A stretch of DNA of 64,000 nucleotides from Grammothele lineata (lineage: Eukaryota > Basidiomycota > Agaricomycetes > Polyporales > Polyporaceae): positions 62,001 to 126,000 of the forward strand of contig NDFF03000033.1 of the NCBI GenBank assembly GCA_002150815.3, read 5' to 3'. Positions 24,689 to 37,108 of the stretch are shown here, piece by piece. Under the pieces are notes generated by a model. It made no database searches. It saw nothing but the letters and a program-made list of their open reading frames with translations, and was not told the DNA's origin. Position numbers and translations under genes: made by a program. The first letter of the stretch is position 1; the number at the start of each line of letters is the position of its first letter.

Positions 24689-27119
24689 ATGAGTCAAGCT
24701 AGCGACACGAAGGAAAAGGTGCCGGAGACCGTTCTCGTTGCTGATACAGAGTCGGACCTCGACCTGAGGGACAAGGACGAGGCTCTGCGCCTCGTCGGAC
24801 TCGAGAGAACAGCTGAATTCTCAGATGAGTACTACGCGAAGGTGCGCAGAAAGCTGGACTGGGTCATCCCACCGCTCTGCGCTGCGGTGTACTTCACTCA
24901 ATTCTTGTCAGTCGTCCCCTCCGCTCCGCTTCAAGCATTGTTAATATAGCTCCCCCATTTAGGGACAAGACCGCATTGAGTTATGCCAGGTAATGACCCC
25001 AGAGGATGCCGTATGCGAACCCGTTACTGAACACCTGCAACAGTATCATGGGATTTCCGGTTACGGGCCAGGTAAGCAGGATTCTCTTGTGCCTTTCACC
25101 ATTTTAATGCTGAGGACTACTTAGGGTTACAACCTTGTAGCCTTGTCGTTCTACATCGGTGAATGTCTCTTGATCTCATGTCTCAACACCATGCTAACTA
25201 GCCGCGATTTCACAGGCTTTGTAGTATGGGTATTCCCATCCATGTATATCGCTCAGCGTTTGCCGCTTGGGAAGTACCTGGGAAGCAATATCGTCGCGTG
25301 GGGCGTAATCATGATGCTCCATGCTATCCCCAAGACATTTGGCCCGTTCTTCGCTCTGCGACTCATCCTTGGTTGGTGTCTTCATCCAAATTCGAAGCAT
25401 TCGCTGAGCGGTTGACCCATGTGCTTTATCGCACTGTTCAGGTATGCTAGAGAGCTGCGTTGCACCAATCCTCATCCTTATCATCTCTATGTTTTATAAG
25501 AAGAATGAACAGGTGCGCTTCGTTTCGCCGTCACTGATATGTCACGGAAGAAAAATGATCATTTACACCGTGCTTTAGGGTATCCGTATAGCGTGGTTCT
25601 ACATGATGGTTCGTCGCATCGCAATCGGGCCGGGAGCCCCAGCGAGCTAAACTACTTGGCAGAACGGCGTCGCCGGTATTGTCGGCGGATTCATCGCATA
25701 CGTACGTCGTAAGTTCAAATTTCATATACCCGTCCTGATAGCTGTTGTCGCCGGCCGATCATAGGGCATAGACTTCATCCCTGAGCGCAACGGATTCGCT
25801 CCATGGAAGATCATTTATATTCTGCTTGGAGCTTGCGCTATCGCCGTCGGAATATCGGTGCTTTCCTTCATGCCGGACTCTCCCGGGCGCGCGCATTTCC
25901 TCTCGGAAGAAGAGCGCATCGCCGCCATTGAGCGGATTCGTGAAGAGCAAGGTGGCACAGAGAACAAAATGCTGAAGAAGGAACAAGTGGCCGAAGCACT
26001 TCTTGATATTCGGACGTGGTTAATCGTTCTTTCCACCATGCTCAGTGAGCTTCTCACCTTATTTGTTTTCCCCCCATTTAATCGACATCTCACTCTAGCC
26101 AATATCCCGAACGGTGGCCTGGCGAATTGTGAGTCGTGGTTCTGATGAACACTGGGAGGCGATATTCTCGCTTACTCGCCTCTTAGTCACGAACATCATC
26201 GTCGAAGTCAGTCGTCTCATACAACACGTTGCTCTCATGTTGTGCTGATCCGCGCCGGTAAACCAGGGATTTGGATATACGTGAGTCGGTTCAGAATAGA
26301 CACCCATACCAACACTCGTTGATGAGGACTGTCCAGAGAGAAGCAGACTCTAGTTCTCTCTACGCCAGGCGGTGCAATAGGTATTGTGGCAACATTATTT
26401 TGCGGTTGGTACTCTGATCGAGCGGTAAGAAGTCCCACGTTACCTCCTGAACTAGGACCGCCGCTCACACGAGCTATTCACTAGAAAGATCGCATGATGC
26501 CTATAGTGATCTCCCTACTTCCAACACTTGCCGGTGCTGCTATGCTGGTAGCACTCAACGGAACTGGCCAAAAGGGCGCACTTCTCTTCGGTGATTGCGG
26601 CCGTTGTTGATAGTTGATGTTGCAAGTTGGCGCTGACATTGGACTATCATCAAAGCCACATGGATCGTCAACACATACGGCTGCTCTCTAGCGATTATAT
26701 ACGCGTACAACGCGTCGAATACTTCTGGGCATACGAAGAAAGTCACGGTCAACGCGCTCACACTCGCATCATTCTGCGTGGCGAACATAGTCGGCACAGA
26801 AACGTTCCTTCCCAAGGACGCCCCGGGCTACTTGCCTGGCAAGATATCCATCCTCGTGCTACTCTCTGCGCAACTACCCCTCTGCTTCATCATACGTTGG
26901 GTGAACTTATGGATGAATAAGAAGAAAGAAAGAAAGCTGGACGAGATGAGGGCGCACAATCGGTGGACTGAAGACGATGTACGGCGTGAACGGGAAAGGG
27001 CTGCATTTGTAGACATGACTGATAAACAGTAAGCAGACGTACCACACTCACATTCTTCGAATAAATGAGGCTGACTGTGGAGCCCTCGCAGAAACCCATT
27101 CTTCGTGTATACGGCGTAA
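24689..27119 (+). CDS. MFS transporter, allantoate permease (DAL5-like) family, copy 2
   Basis: Tandem paralogue of the preceding gene. Start at 24689 (MSQASDTKEKVPETVLVADT). Matching blocks run throughout: ALRLVGLERTAEFSDEYYAK, DWVIPPLCAAVYFTQFL, IMGFPVTGQ, GFVVWVFPSMYIAQRLPLGK, FGPFFALRLILG, MFYKKNEQGIRIAWFYMM, GFAPWKIIYILLGACAIAVG, LSEEERIAAIERIREEQGGT, IPNGGLANF, TLFCGWYSDRADRMMPIVIS, YNASNTSGHTKKVTVNALTL and the end DKQNPFFVYTA. Intron positions largely correspond to copy 1, which supports local duplication. The N-tails differ most, and the FFVYT end is kept in both. Confidence 0.88.
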
Positions 27120-28046
27120 GAAGAGATGTCGATATCGGACTGTCGGGTTCCTGTAGATCAGTGGGCATGGTCAATGGACGGGTTTTGAAGTTGGATGACC
27201 ATAGGCACAATGTTATGGACATCCGCCATGTGATCAGTGCTTGAGACGACGACTTGAATTCTGGATCTCTCTCATCTGTTATCTCCTGTGCGATGAGTTC
27301 TATGTGGTGAGGTCAACAGTACACGCTCGATATGAAACGTTACAAGGAACGCCGTCGCTAAGGAATTCGGCGAGTTGCGTCTTGAGGCTGTAGCTGAGAG
27401 GGCTAGTAGGGAGCCCCTGGCTTGAATCTAACTGCTGATTTGAAGTTGCGACGAAGGTCCTTAGGAGCTGTAAGCATGAAGGCGGGCCGCTGTATGGCGA
27501 GACTCTGGGAGCGCGTGGGGAAACGCTCGTACCAAACAGAGACAAATGAATCCCACCACAAGATTTGAACTTGTCGTCTTGAGCGGCGATGCAAGGCACG
27601 CCATACCGATTCCCATCATGGCTTCTGGCTTGAGGAGCGATATCGATTGGCAATGATTCAGAATGCAGCATACAACTAGATACACATCATAGCCTACACA
27701 TCGAAGAAGCTCCCGGGCCCTGGCATCAGCCCGTCAGGGTTTATTCGGTGAATGTTCCCCATATTTCAGAGACCGCCTCGGCATGGCCGCGCACACCCAT
27801 CCGCTCTTAGTAGGTCCGCGCATGTTGACATTCTTGAGTAGCTCCTCGGAGTCACCCACACTTCCTAGCTTGCACGATACTCCAACTCAATGCTTCTTGA
27901 AGAGGGTGCGAGGTGATATCACCCGGCCCCAAGCATGACACGGCCCATAGATATTTGCGTGTGCAGAGTCGACGAGAACGCAGGCCCGGGTCATTAGTAG
28001 CTTGCCACACACTGCACCGCTGCACATAGGGGTCGGGCAATAACAT

Positions 28047-28148
28047 CACGTGTAGTGTTTCCGCAAGCCCATCTAACAATCACGTGGCGGAGTCGGCAAT
28101 CGCCGGGGCAGAGCCGTCACGTGTGAGCTTCTGCAAAACCCATCTATA
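28047..28148. repeat. three CACGTG E-boxes inside an imperfect ~32-bp duplication
   Basis: CACGTG at 28047, 28081 and 28118. The first and third begin similar units (28047-28078 and 28118-28148) that share CACGTGT, a central GCAA and CCCATCTA. CACGTG is the core site of bHLH factors such as Cbf1/Pho4 types. Confidence 0.7.
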
Positions 28149-28209
28149 TGACCGATTCTTTGTGAATCGGAACTTTGAAGATGTCTTACTTATCTTGCGA
28201 TGGCTTATG

Positions 28210-28217
28210 TGACGTCA
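28210..28217. promoter_or_regulatory. TGACGTCA (CRE/ATF-type site)
   Basis: A perfect palindromic ATF/CREB bZIP site about 180 bases before the ATG at 28399. Confidence 0.5.
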
Positions 28218-28398
28218 TGCTTTCAGGGTCAAGGTGAGGCGTTTCCTATCTGGGGTACTGTCCACTCAGCTGTTGGTGCCTTCAGCTTATCGAAAGACCA
28301 GGCCTGCGACCTGCACACTAGAGGCCCGTTGTAACCCCTCCACTCCTCCTTACCTGGCGTGCCCTCGTTTCCAGCGCCTTGGCAGATATCGTTACGTA

Positions 28399-31123
28399 AT
28401 GGTTCTAGCTAAGCCGCGGGTCAACCTCGAGAACGACTGTCTCCCGTCTCTTACCCCAGCCAACCTCTGCAAACTGGACTCGTCCGACGGCGACAGGGAC
28501 CGGTCTCTTCTATCCTTCGTCCACTCTCAGGCGGGCTTTCTGTCCAGCTATGCTCTTGAAGGAAAACAGCTTATGGCCTCTTGGATCCAAACGAACGACA
28601 GCGACGCTGCGCCGAAGACGTCCCCCAAGGATTTTGAGCTGGAAAGCGGATTTGGAACCCCTTTACTCAAGCCTAGGGTTCCAGTAAGAGAAGACGGTGG
28701 ACGATCGGGAAGGAAACCCAAGAATGATGTGATTGCGCTCAGTGAGCGTGCCGCCTCACATACATCCGATGACACAGTGTCCTTCCGGGGGAGCTGCAAG
28801 GAACTGAAAGAGAAGAAGATGCCTGGTAAGTGCTCTAGTTGACTAGGCGATTGCGAACGCAATAGTATGAATGTTAACTACTACAACTGTGAACATCATG
28901 AACCAGTCGGGAAGCTGCCATCCCAATTGGAGGAAATCTTTTCTGGTCCAACTGTGGTGAAGCGGCCATCTCAAGATCAGCAGCCAGCGGACAGGAGAAA
29001 AGATGACTCCGACTGCGAGCGGCAGAACAGTGAGCTGCATCTTCGCAATGGGCGACTAGCAGCGACATAATGTCTCATGATAGGGCTCGCCGAACGTCGC
29101 GAGCGACGACGAGCGAAGAAAGCTATCGTAGAGCCGACGCGCGTCGTCTCACCGTCATGCAAATCAAACTGCGATGCGCCCCCAGATTGTGGGCGTGGTC
29201 GGAAGAAGGTACGGAGAAAAGAAAATAAAGGACGTCAAATACCTGCTGGATTGGCTCTATTACACGGCTTCTCAGCGACGAATATCGGGAGGGGTCGTTT
29301 GACGGTGGGTGACTGTACGCTTTCATTGGAAGATGATCTCATGCGATGTCCAGCTTCCCCTTGACCACGTTATGGGTGTGTTTAAGAAAGGCAAGGCATC
29401 AACGAGGATGGAAACCAAGGCATCCAGGAGATCGAGTATGTGTCTCGGCCTCAGTGATGTCTCTCACAGTTGTTAATCTCCGCCACTCGAATTAGACTCA
29501 CAGCCTGTCCGCTTTTCGGAAGAGCATTTTCTCGGAAAGTCAAGAGACACGCGTAAAGTGAAGGCTCTTGAGAAGGGCGCCGAAGGATCTTGCAGGACTC
29601 TTAGCCCCGGGAGTAAAGACCATTCTCCTGAACCCTGCGGGCGTCCAGCTAAGCGTCGCCGTCACCAAATATCGCCGTCGGCCTGTAACGACGATAACGC
29701 CCCTCAGACTCCCGAGCGCCATTTGAAAAGACATGCTCAACGAGAAGGTTCTCCGGTCTGGGACATAGAACTCGGGGGCGGGCTGCCTGCAGGTTCTGAA
29801 GTCGAAGTCGAATCTACCGGTTATAAGACAGATATTCCTCTACAAGAAGGCACAGTCCTGCTAGACACGCGCGTCTTCTTTTCGCAGGGGGCTTCCTCAC
29901 CTATAGACCAAGAGATTGGAGAAACTGGCAAAGCGTCTACTACACGGTCACCAAGACCACGGAATCCGTCGCCGTCTATCCACCCTTCTCAATCAGCTTC
30001 GCAGCTTGCGTCTCGGCGGCCTCCCTCCAGTGTTCCTTCGGAGCTTCAGGTGTCAAAGTTTTTCACGAAACCTACAGCCGACAATCGAAGAACCGATAAT
30101 CATACAGCTATATGTCACAGCAATGCACCAGTGCCGGATCCTCGTGCCGCAGCTCTACTCCTCCCCGAAGGACAAGACGCTCTCGACGCCGGACGTGGTA
30201 CAACTTTTGTGGAGTCGCTCGCACTCGACGACCCGCTCCCCGACCTAGACGTAACTGAACAGGGCATAGACAACATGGAATCTCGATCCAGACTATTTGC
30301 TCCGGTCGCACCGTATGATGTCGCCGAACCCTCGCCGATCCTCTGGCCTCCTGGGTTGACCTCACCGACGTCTCATATCTCGATGGCATGCGCACGCTCT
30401 TCTCAATCTCCGGCACAAGTACAACACGTAGTCGACGTACTTGATGGTAGCAGTATTCAAGAAACGGACGAGCTTTGGCAGCCCATGGAACCCTATGGCA
30501 ACACGACAATTTCTGTCACGGACGATCTCCGTGGTACGCAGCTTTTCACTCCCTCATTTGTCGATGTAGTGTCAACATGCGGCCTGCAACTAGGCTCTTC
30601 TGTCGACTACTGTTCCATAAGCCCGCTCTCCGAAGCTCATGGCCGCGCTTCCGATGCCGTTCAATGCGAAACTTCATATCCACTGAACTGGGAGGACGCA
30701 CTGGAACCTGATGGCGACGACTGGGGGCTATCTGATTATGTGCCATATCAAACCTCGGCGTTCGGCGAGGACGCCTATGTTCACGACTCACAGAACACCT
30801 TGTGGCAGACCGGCGACGCCGGTGGCCGTCCAGAAGCCGAACTGGAGAGCATACGGCCCATGTTTGACGACGAAGCCGAGCTTGAAATCGCACCTACCGA
30901 TGGGTTGGATGAAGAACCGACGGAGAATGTCCCTTCGGATTCCGACCTGGAGGTGTCCACGTTTGTTTCTTTGCCTCGTTTCTCGGAAGGGCGAGCTCTT
31001 CTCCTGGGTATGGCTGATATAGGGCGGCATTTGGAGGCGAGCGGCTTTGGCCCGGGTGTGTCTCAAGCTGAAGCCGACGTCGCGAGGAGGCTGCGAGGCC
31101 ATTGGCTACCCCAAAGGTTTTGA
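28399..31123 (+). CDS. unknown, largely disordered and probably nuclear protein
   Basis: Proposed start at 28399 (MVLAKPRVNLENDCLPSLTP). Following exons encode EPVGKLPSQLEEIFSGPTVV, a basic segment joined over a GTGAGC intron (RQNRLAERRERRRAKKAIVE), LALLHGFSATNIGRGRLTV, LPLDHVMGVFKKGKAS, NSQPVRFSEEHFLGKSRDTR and a 500-codon last exon. That exon has a basic patch (RPAKRRRHQISPS) and an acidic, Asp/Glu-rich rest, ending EADVARRLRGHWLPQRF. The HGFSATNIGRGRLTV and FKKGKAS blocks and the C-terminal RGHWLPQ look like conserved islands in a disordered protein. I do not recognise the family. The basic and acidic blocks suggest a chromatin or transcription role, which is inference. Confidence 0.65.
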
Positions 31124-31590
31124 CCACGCTTGTCGCGCTTTGTCGCCATCTCACCTGTGACCGCTGTGTGGCGCTAGAATATGATATTATGCGTCTTTGT
31201 ACGCTCATGTATTATTGTACCGTATTATACGCACGCACCGCAAATTACGAAAGCATGCCATTGCATCGCTGTATTACGGCCGTGAGCAAGGTCAATGCGA
31301 GGGTACTCCGCTGCCCTAAGACAGCTTGGCAACGTTTCCCAGAAGCCTCACTGGCCACCAAAGCTTTACGTGACTCACGCCATGACCGGGCGTGGTCACA
31401 GCATGACATAGCGCGTTGTTTTGATGTGTTTGTTGGGCCAAAGTGGTCACGCCTCCTACTTAGGGAGCGTGTAAACGCGTCGAGGCGCCCTCGTCCCTCC
31501 CTTCCCTTCTCCCTGCCGCACCGGCTCATCTACGCGACACGCGCTGTAACACCACATATACGTTGCCCGAACGCGTCCTTTGCAGGCACC
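31124..31590. promoter_or_regulatory. upstream region of the nuclear GTPase gene
   Basis: 467 bases between two plus-strand genes. The open frame running through it in phase with the ATG at 31591 is Cys/His/Arg-rich and looks non-coding. Confidence 0.4.
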
Positions 31591-34500
31591 ATGAGCCTCA
31601 AAGAGAACAAGGGCCCTCAGGTGAGCTTTGATCCCACGTTGTTGCTTCGTGGAAAGCGGCCGCGCTGCGGTGTGTTTCTATTAGACATGCTTGCTGATGC
31701 CTATCACAACCTTGTCCCTCGTGGGTTTCGGCTACAGAACGCCCCGTTTGTCAAGTCTGAACCGGAAGAAGCGCGAATTGCCCCCCTTGCTCCCTCAGCG
31801 TCATGGCAGGCAGCGCAAGATGCGAAACCGGCAGTCAAGCCCGAACCCATCGAATCGACGCGTCTGGTAGGTGCCTAAAACGCATATGTATAGGTGTTCA
31901 TGGCGACGCTGCTGACACATCCGTGTCCATCGTGCTGTGGGACTGATCACAGCCCTCGGCGACTGACTTGAATCCCGTCCCATCCGCGGGGCGTCATGAG
32001 CAGCAGGTCGTTCCACGCAGCTTCTACAAGATCTATGAACGCGCGGAAGACATCCAGTACGCCCCTGAAGCGGCTCTCAAGGAGGGCATCGGAATGGTCA
32101 AGGCTCTCAAGGCAAGCATTAAGCGCGTGCACTTGGGCAGTAAGCTACGTCAGGATGTGTGGCAGAATGAAATCGAGAGGTATGTTATGGCTTGCGGGCT
32201 CGGACCGTGAGGGCCTTGTGAGCTTATGACGCGTATATTAGCTTGTTGGGTCAAGGCGCTCCCACAACGATGATTGCAGTGTGTGGTGGTGGGTGCTCCT
32301 CTCTAGCTGTGTATCAGACTAGATACTGAATCTGCGTGTAGCCACTGGTGCTGGCAAATCGTCCATTTTGAATGCTATCTTGGATGGTACGTTTGTAGTC
32401 CTTGTATATGCATCGCTATGGTAACGAAGAAGCGACAGACAACATCGTACCTACCAGTGGAATGCGAGGTATGTTCTCTGTTTCCGGAATCCACTCGCAC
32501 GCTCAAAACATGTCTAGCATGTACCGCCGTAGTTACCGAGATAGCGTATCACAAGAAGAAGACCATTGACGGCGATGTATCGTTCCTCTCAGAACAGGAA
32601 TGGAGAGATGAACTCAAAGTGCTTGTGGACGATCTTATCGACGAAGATGGCAACGTCAAGCGAAGCACCGATCTTCGTAGTGATGCGGGTGTCGCATGGT
32701 CGAAGGTACACGCCGTGTATCCATCCATCACCCAGGACCAGCTGGTACGCTTGAGCATCGACCAAATCATTGCTCGCGATCCTAGTGAGCGCCGCTCTTG
32801 CCGTCAGCAACGGAAAATGTGTTGACACTATGTTTCAGAGATTGCAAAGCTTCTGGGCACGACAAAGCACATCTCATCGCCCGACTCGAAGACATTTGCG
32901 AAGGAGATCAGCAAGTACATCGACTCGAAGGACCAAAAGCGTGGTGACAAGAAGGAAAAGAAGAAGGATAAGGATAAGAAGAAGGATAAGGACAAGAAGA
33001 AGGATGATGGGCCCGCGTACTGGCCACTCATCCGCCAGGTACAGGTGAAGTGCAACGCACGTGCACTCTCCACGGGTGCTATCCTGGTCGACCTGCCGGG
33101 TGTCGCCGACGCGAATGCTGCTCGCAACAACATCGCTAAGGACTACATGAAGAAGTGCGACTGCGTATGGATCCTGGCTCCCATCACACGTGCAGTCGAC
33201 GACAAGACTGCGAGAGGCGAGTCTCTTTGAGCAGTTTCCCCGAAGTTTAGCGCTCATTGCTGCTGTTAGACCTAATGGGTGATGCCTTCAAGATGCAGCT
33301 CATGATGGGTGAGTAGCCTGCATTATAGTCTTCGATGATTCCTTCCTGACTGACGATGACACAGATGGCAAGTGAGTGAAAAGTTGCCCTGGAAGATGTA
33401 ATGGATATTAAATATAGTAATAGCTATGACGCTAATGCTATCACATTCATCGGTATGGTTACTCACATACGTGGACTCGATAATATCTAACGACGCGTTC
33501 AGCGACCAAGTGCGATGATATCTCATGCTCGGAGGTTATTCGTGCTCTGAACTTGGACGAGGATCCTGATCTCGAGGAAATCGAGGACGAAATCGAAAAA
33601 TGCAAGACTGAGATAGAGGAATGGAAGGTCAAGAAAGCTGATGCTGAATCAGCTGCCAAAGGTACGTCGGAATACCTTTGATCACTAACAGGTAGACTAA
33701 ATCCCTGGTTCAGACGTCCAGGACCAGCTACAGCATTCACGCGACTACCTCAAGGAGTATCAAGAACACCTTCACGCTATGGAGAATGACCTCCCCTTCC
33801 AGCCGAAACTTACTGCGAAGAAGGCATCGGCAAAGACACTGTCCGTCAAGGCGTCCGCCGAGTCGGACTCGGACTCGGGCTCGGACTCGGCTTCTGATTC
33901 CGATTCCGCTACTGAGAGCGACGAGTCGTCTGCAGGTAAAAAACGGAAGAACAGGCGGGGGGACAAGGCACATTCCGCGAAGAAGCGCAAAGAGTCTACC
34001 CCACCGGCCCGCAACGATCGGATGTCCGTGGATGAAGAGGACGACTTCATGGTGGAGGAAGAGCTTGACTTCAGCGACAGCGACGAGGACATGGAGAAGT
34101 CCGATCAAGAAGAACACAGTTCGTCTTCTGATTCGGATTCAGATTCCGACAAGGACGACGACCAGGACGACCAGGATGAGGAGATGGACGCCGAAGATGA
34201 GGTCACGCCTGAGAGCCTCAAGACTAGGATCGAGGAAGTCAAGCAGGCGATCACCGAAGGTCGTGCACAGCTTAACGCGTTCAGGCAGCAGCGGAAGGAT
34301 GCTTCGGACATGCTTGCCACATTGAAAAAGCGGCAGAGTGATGCGCAGAGGCGCAAGAACGCTTTTTGCTCCCTCAAGCGGTCAGAGGTGTGTCATTCAA
34401 TAACCCACGGATGAATCTGTATCAATCCACAATGCGTTCTCAGTTCTCTCGCGATGTGCTCAAAGAAGACTTCCGTACGGGTTTGAAAGATCTGGATGGT

Positions 34501-36354
34501 GAGCTTCGCTTTGTATACGAACAATGCGGTTGTTGACTCTACATATAACATTTAGACGCTGAGCAAGAGCAAAAGAACCCTGACGCATTCGACCCGACGG
34601 TCAATATCAGAGGTAAGTCACAGGGTCGCGTCTCCATGTGAAGCCCAGCTGCATCGAGTTAACTGCGCTCATAGACTATGAAGCAATCGATCTTCCCGTC
34701 TTCACATGTTCTGCACGAGACTACGTCCGCATCAAAGGCATGTAGAGTGCATCTATTCCAGCTTATGTCGTATTATAACACTACGCTTCCATCAGGCCAA
34801 GTGAAGGGTGACGGCGAGCCCTCGTGTTTCACCAAAACCAGTGATACAGGCATTCCTGCGCTCCAGGAGTGGTGCCACAAGCTCACGATCTCGTCCCGTT
34901 CGCGCGCTGCGCGCAACTTCCTCACTCACTTGACCACCTTCGTCAAGAACGTCCGCGTATTCTTACACGGCATTGGCAACGTTACTGAAGCTGATCGCGC
35001 GGCAATGAAGGCGAAGTGGGAGTCCGATATGGTCAATGTGGCTGATCTAGCCGACATGGCGGATCCCTATTATATGGGATATGATTCCTCCGAAGATGAG
35101 CCGTTCGACTTCGGAGGATTGGGTACAGCGTACTACCGGATGAAGCAGTCCAAGGTTGGCCCTGATGGAGAGCCTATCGGTATTATGCCGCGCCTCATGA
35201 AGGTAAAGTTCACCGACTGCTATAAGTACCTGTTTATCAACTGCTCTGTAGGAATTCGAGATCGTCATCGAGGACTGTGTTCAGGAGCTGCAGGAGCGCT
35301 TCCGTGACGGTCTTGAAGAGAAGTGCCACCTTGGCGCTCTCAGTGTGAGTTCAATAACATATCAACAGCCCCTTCAGAGGTGTTGACTGTTCATTTTACA
35401 GGCTTCATCCTCTGCCGTGCAGACATCAGATTCATTTGCGGCCAGTATGCACTGGGCCACCTACCGTGCCAGTGCGTGATACCAGTGATACATGCTTAGG
35501 GTTGCGCTCATAGTACTCGTTCTCAAGCACTCCGTCGTTGGGGCTCTTGGCGACAAGATCTCAACGTGGAGCTCTCCAATCCATTCACGCGTCAGATCGC
35601 CAGCTCGTGGTCGAAGATCTTCGAGGCCGATCTCTTTGCGTCATTCGAGCGAGAGGCTACTGCAGTCATTCAGAGGCTCCTCGCGGACGTCGAAGCATCG
35701 GCAGCGGCTGGATTGAAGGAGCGTGCTAAAGGCCAAGGAGAACTCTGCATGGAGGAAGCACACGTCGCTCTTCGGAAGACGTTGGAGGTCGTCGGCGAGA
35801 CTATGAACGACGAGCAGAAGGAAGTTAGTCGGTGCCTCTCTCCGCATGTCAAAGATCAACTCTTCGAAGCATACGAAAGAGCCATGGAGGAACGTGGTCG
35901 CGGTTCCGTTGCTCGTCAGAAGGTGGGCCTCTTCCCTTGTTCGCATCTTACTAGCCACGGTCTCATGGCTCCTTCGATGCAGGCTGTCTTCCATGGTTAC
36001 GTCGCAAGGCTGAAGGATCAAATCTTCAATGGTGCAGCGGATGTCATTATGACCCGGCTCTCCAAGGCTGCGGAGGCCATCGGTGACGCACTCAAAGATG
36101 CGCTTAACGACCTCGCTAGGAAGGTGCGAATCTTGTGACATTTATACTTGATGAAGTCTTCATCAAATTGTATTGTCTAGATCGAGGTCAGCATTGCGGT
36201 ACTATGGGAAGACGTGCGGGATGACCCCGAGCAGAAGAAGGCTCGTGCAGAGGTCGTCGAGATGGTCGACGAGGTCCTACAACAAGTCGACATGTGGAAA
36301 CGCTCCGAACATCTCGCCCAGGCGCTGCTTACTTACTCGAACGACCAGCTCTAG
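31591..36354 (+). CDS. dynamin-superfamily GTPase of the nuclear SLIP-GC/NUGGC type
   Basis: Large GTPase; the vertebrate relative is nuclear and active in germinal-centre B cells, the fungal role is unknown. Start at 31591 (MSLKENKGPQ). Domain order: RSFYKIYERAEDIQYAPEAA; G1 GATGAGKSSILNAIL, built over an intron at about 32290-32350; ACTAVVTEIAY (G2 region); a Lys/Asp-rich insert (about 32930-33005); G3 ILVDLPGVADANAARNNIAK; ILAPITRAVDDKTA; G4 TKCDD near 33505. A coiled coil and Ser/Asp-rich tracts (33850-33935, 34115-34200) follow. The helical stalk includes FEIVIEDCVQELQERF, LSNPFTRQIASSWSKIFEAD and VFHGYVARLKDQIFNGA, ending LAQALLTYSNDQL. All four G motifs are intact, so the enzyme should be active. 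Confidence 0.88.
32930..33010 (+). repeat. Lys/Asp codon repeat inside the GTPase gene
   Basis: Tandem AAGGATAAG-type units encode repeated KKDKDK between G2 and G3, a likely flexible basic loop or nuclear signal. Confidence 0.75.
33850..33935 (+). repeat. Ser/Asp codon repeat (GAC TCG type)
   Basis: Alternating acidic and serine codons encode a DSDSGSDSASDSDS tract; a second such tract is at 34115-34200. Both are candidate casein-kinase-2 targets. Confidence 0.75.
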
Positions 36355-37108
36355 ACAAATCATCACTCCGAGCATTCCCACTCTCTCACCTCGGCAGCAG
36401 CTGGTCAATCATCACGTTTCCCTCGGCTCCTTTTATTATAGTAGTAAGAGGTTTTATCCGCCGTATTTCCCATTGTAGAACACTCTCTACTTCATATCGT
36501 ACTCGGTCCTAGTTCGTGCTACTCATCATTGACCTACTGTTGTCCATTCCTGCAGACGACTTCGTCCCTATGCCCATGTCTTCATGATCTCAGTTATTCC
36601 CTTCATCTCTGATGTTCTGTATGGTTTGGTGGTACAAGTATGCAATTTCTACTTCATGCATTCTTCATGTCACAGGTAAAAAGAGAGCATAGGTAAGGGG
36701 CACGCCATACGGGGACTACCTTCCGTTAGATCGCCCATTCAGAATTCCAATGTGTTAACTCCTCCCCGAAGCAGTTTAACGTGGTGACCATGGGTACCCC
36801 AATGAGACACCTTGTAGACCAAACATTGTTAGTGATCAAGAAGGACCTAGCGGCGTCTCGTACTAGGCTGGCAAAGGGATGGCCACCAGCGCCAAGAAGT
36901 TCGTCACTATCCAGACCACACGATGAGTACTAGTGCCACATCAAGGTAGTTGGAAGGAGCGGACCTACCCAGAAAGTGACCTCGTGTGCACCGTTGAGAC
37001 CACGAGAAGTTTCAGGAACTCACGAGACGCCTAAGCATACTTGCTTGAATGATCGTATGCTGATGTGAACCAGTATGCAGCTGGTCTGCTTAGGCCCGTG
37101 CGCCACGA
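36355..37108. other. intergenic between convergent genes
   Basis: 755 bases holding the 3' ends of both flanking genes. No gene, RNA or repeat is seen. Confidence 0.5.

Larger units (their letters stand above)
27120..28398. other. 1.28-kb intergenic region with an E-box array
   Basis: Downstream of the MFS pair. Open frames here look like chance. The right part holds three CACGTG motifs (28047-28123) and one TGACGTCA (28210-28217), so it is likely the promoter of the 28399 gene. Confidence 0.5.

Noticed and set aside
27545..27600. tRNA-like T arm on the minus strand (ACAAG-TTCAAAT-CTTGT)
   Set aside because: The T-arm hairpin is perfect, but no 5' strand matches the acceptor GGTGGGA within tRNA distance and no A box is seen.
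31102..31590. N-terminal extension of the nuclear GTPase in the same frame
   Set aside because: The extra residues are unlike a protein (Cys/His/Arg scatter). The ATG at 31591 starts a sensible sequence.
32930..34200. Simple repeats as mobile or CRISPR-like elements
   Set aside because: They are in-frame codon repeats (Lys/Asp and Ser/Asp) inside the GTPase gene.
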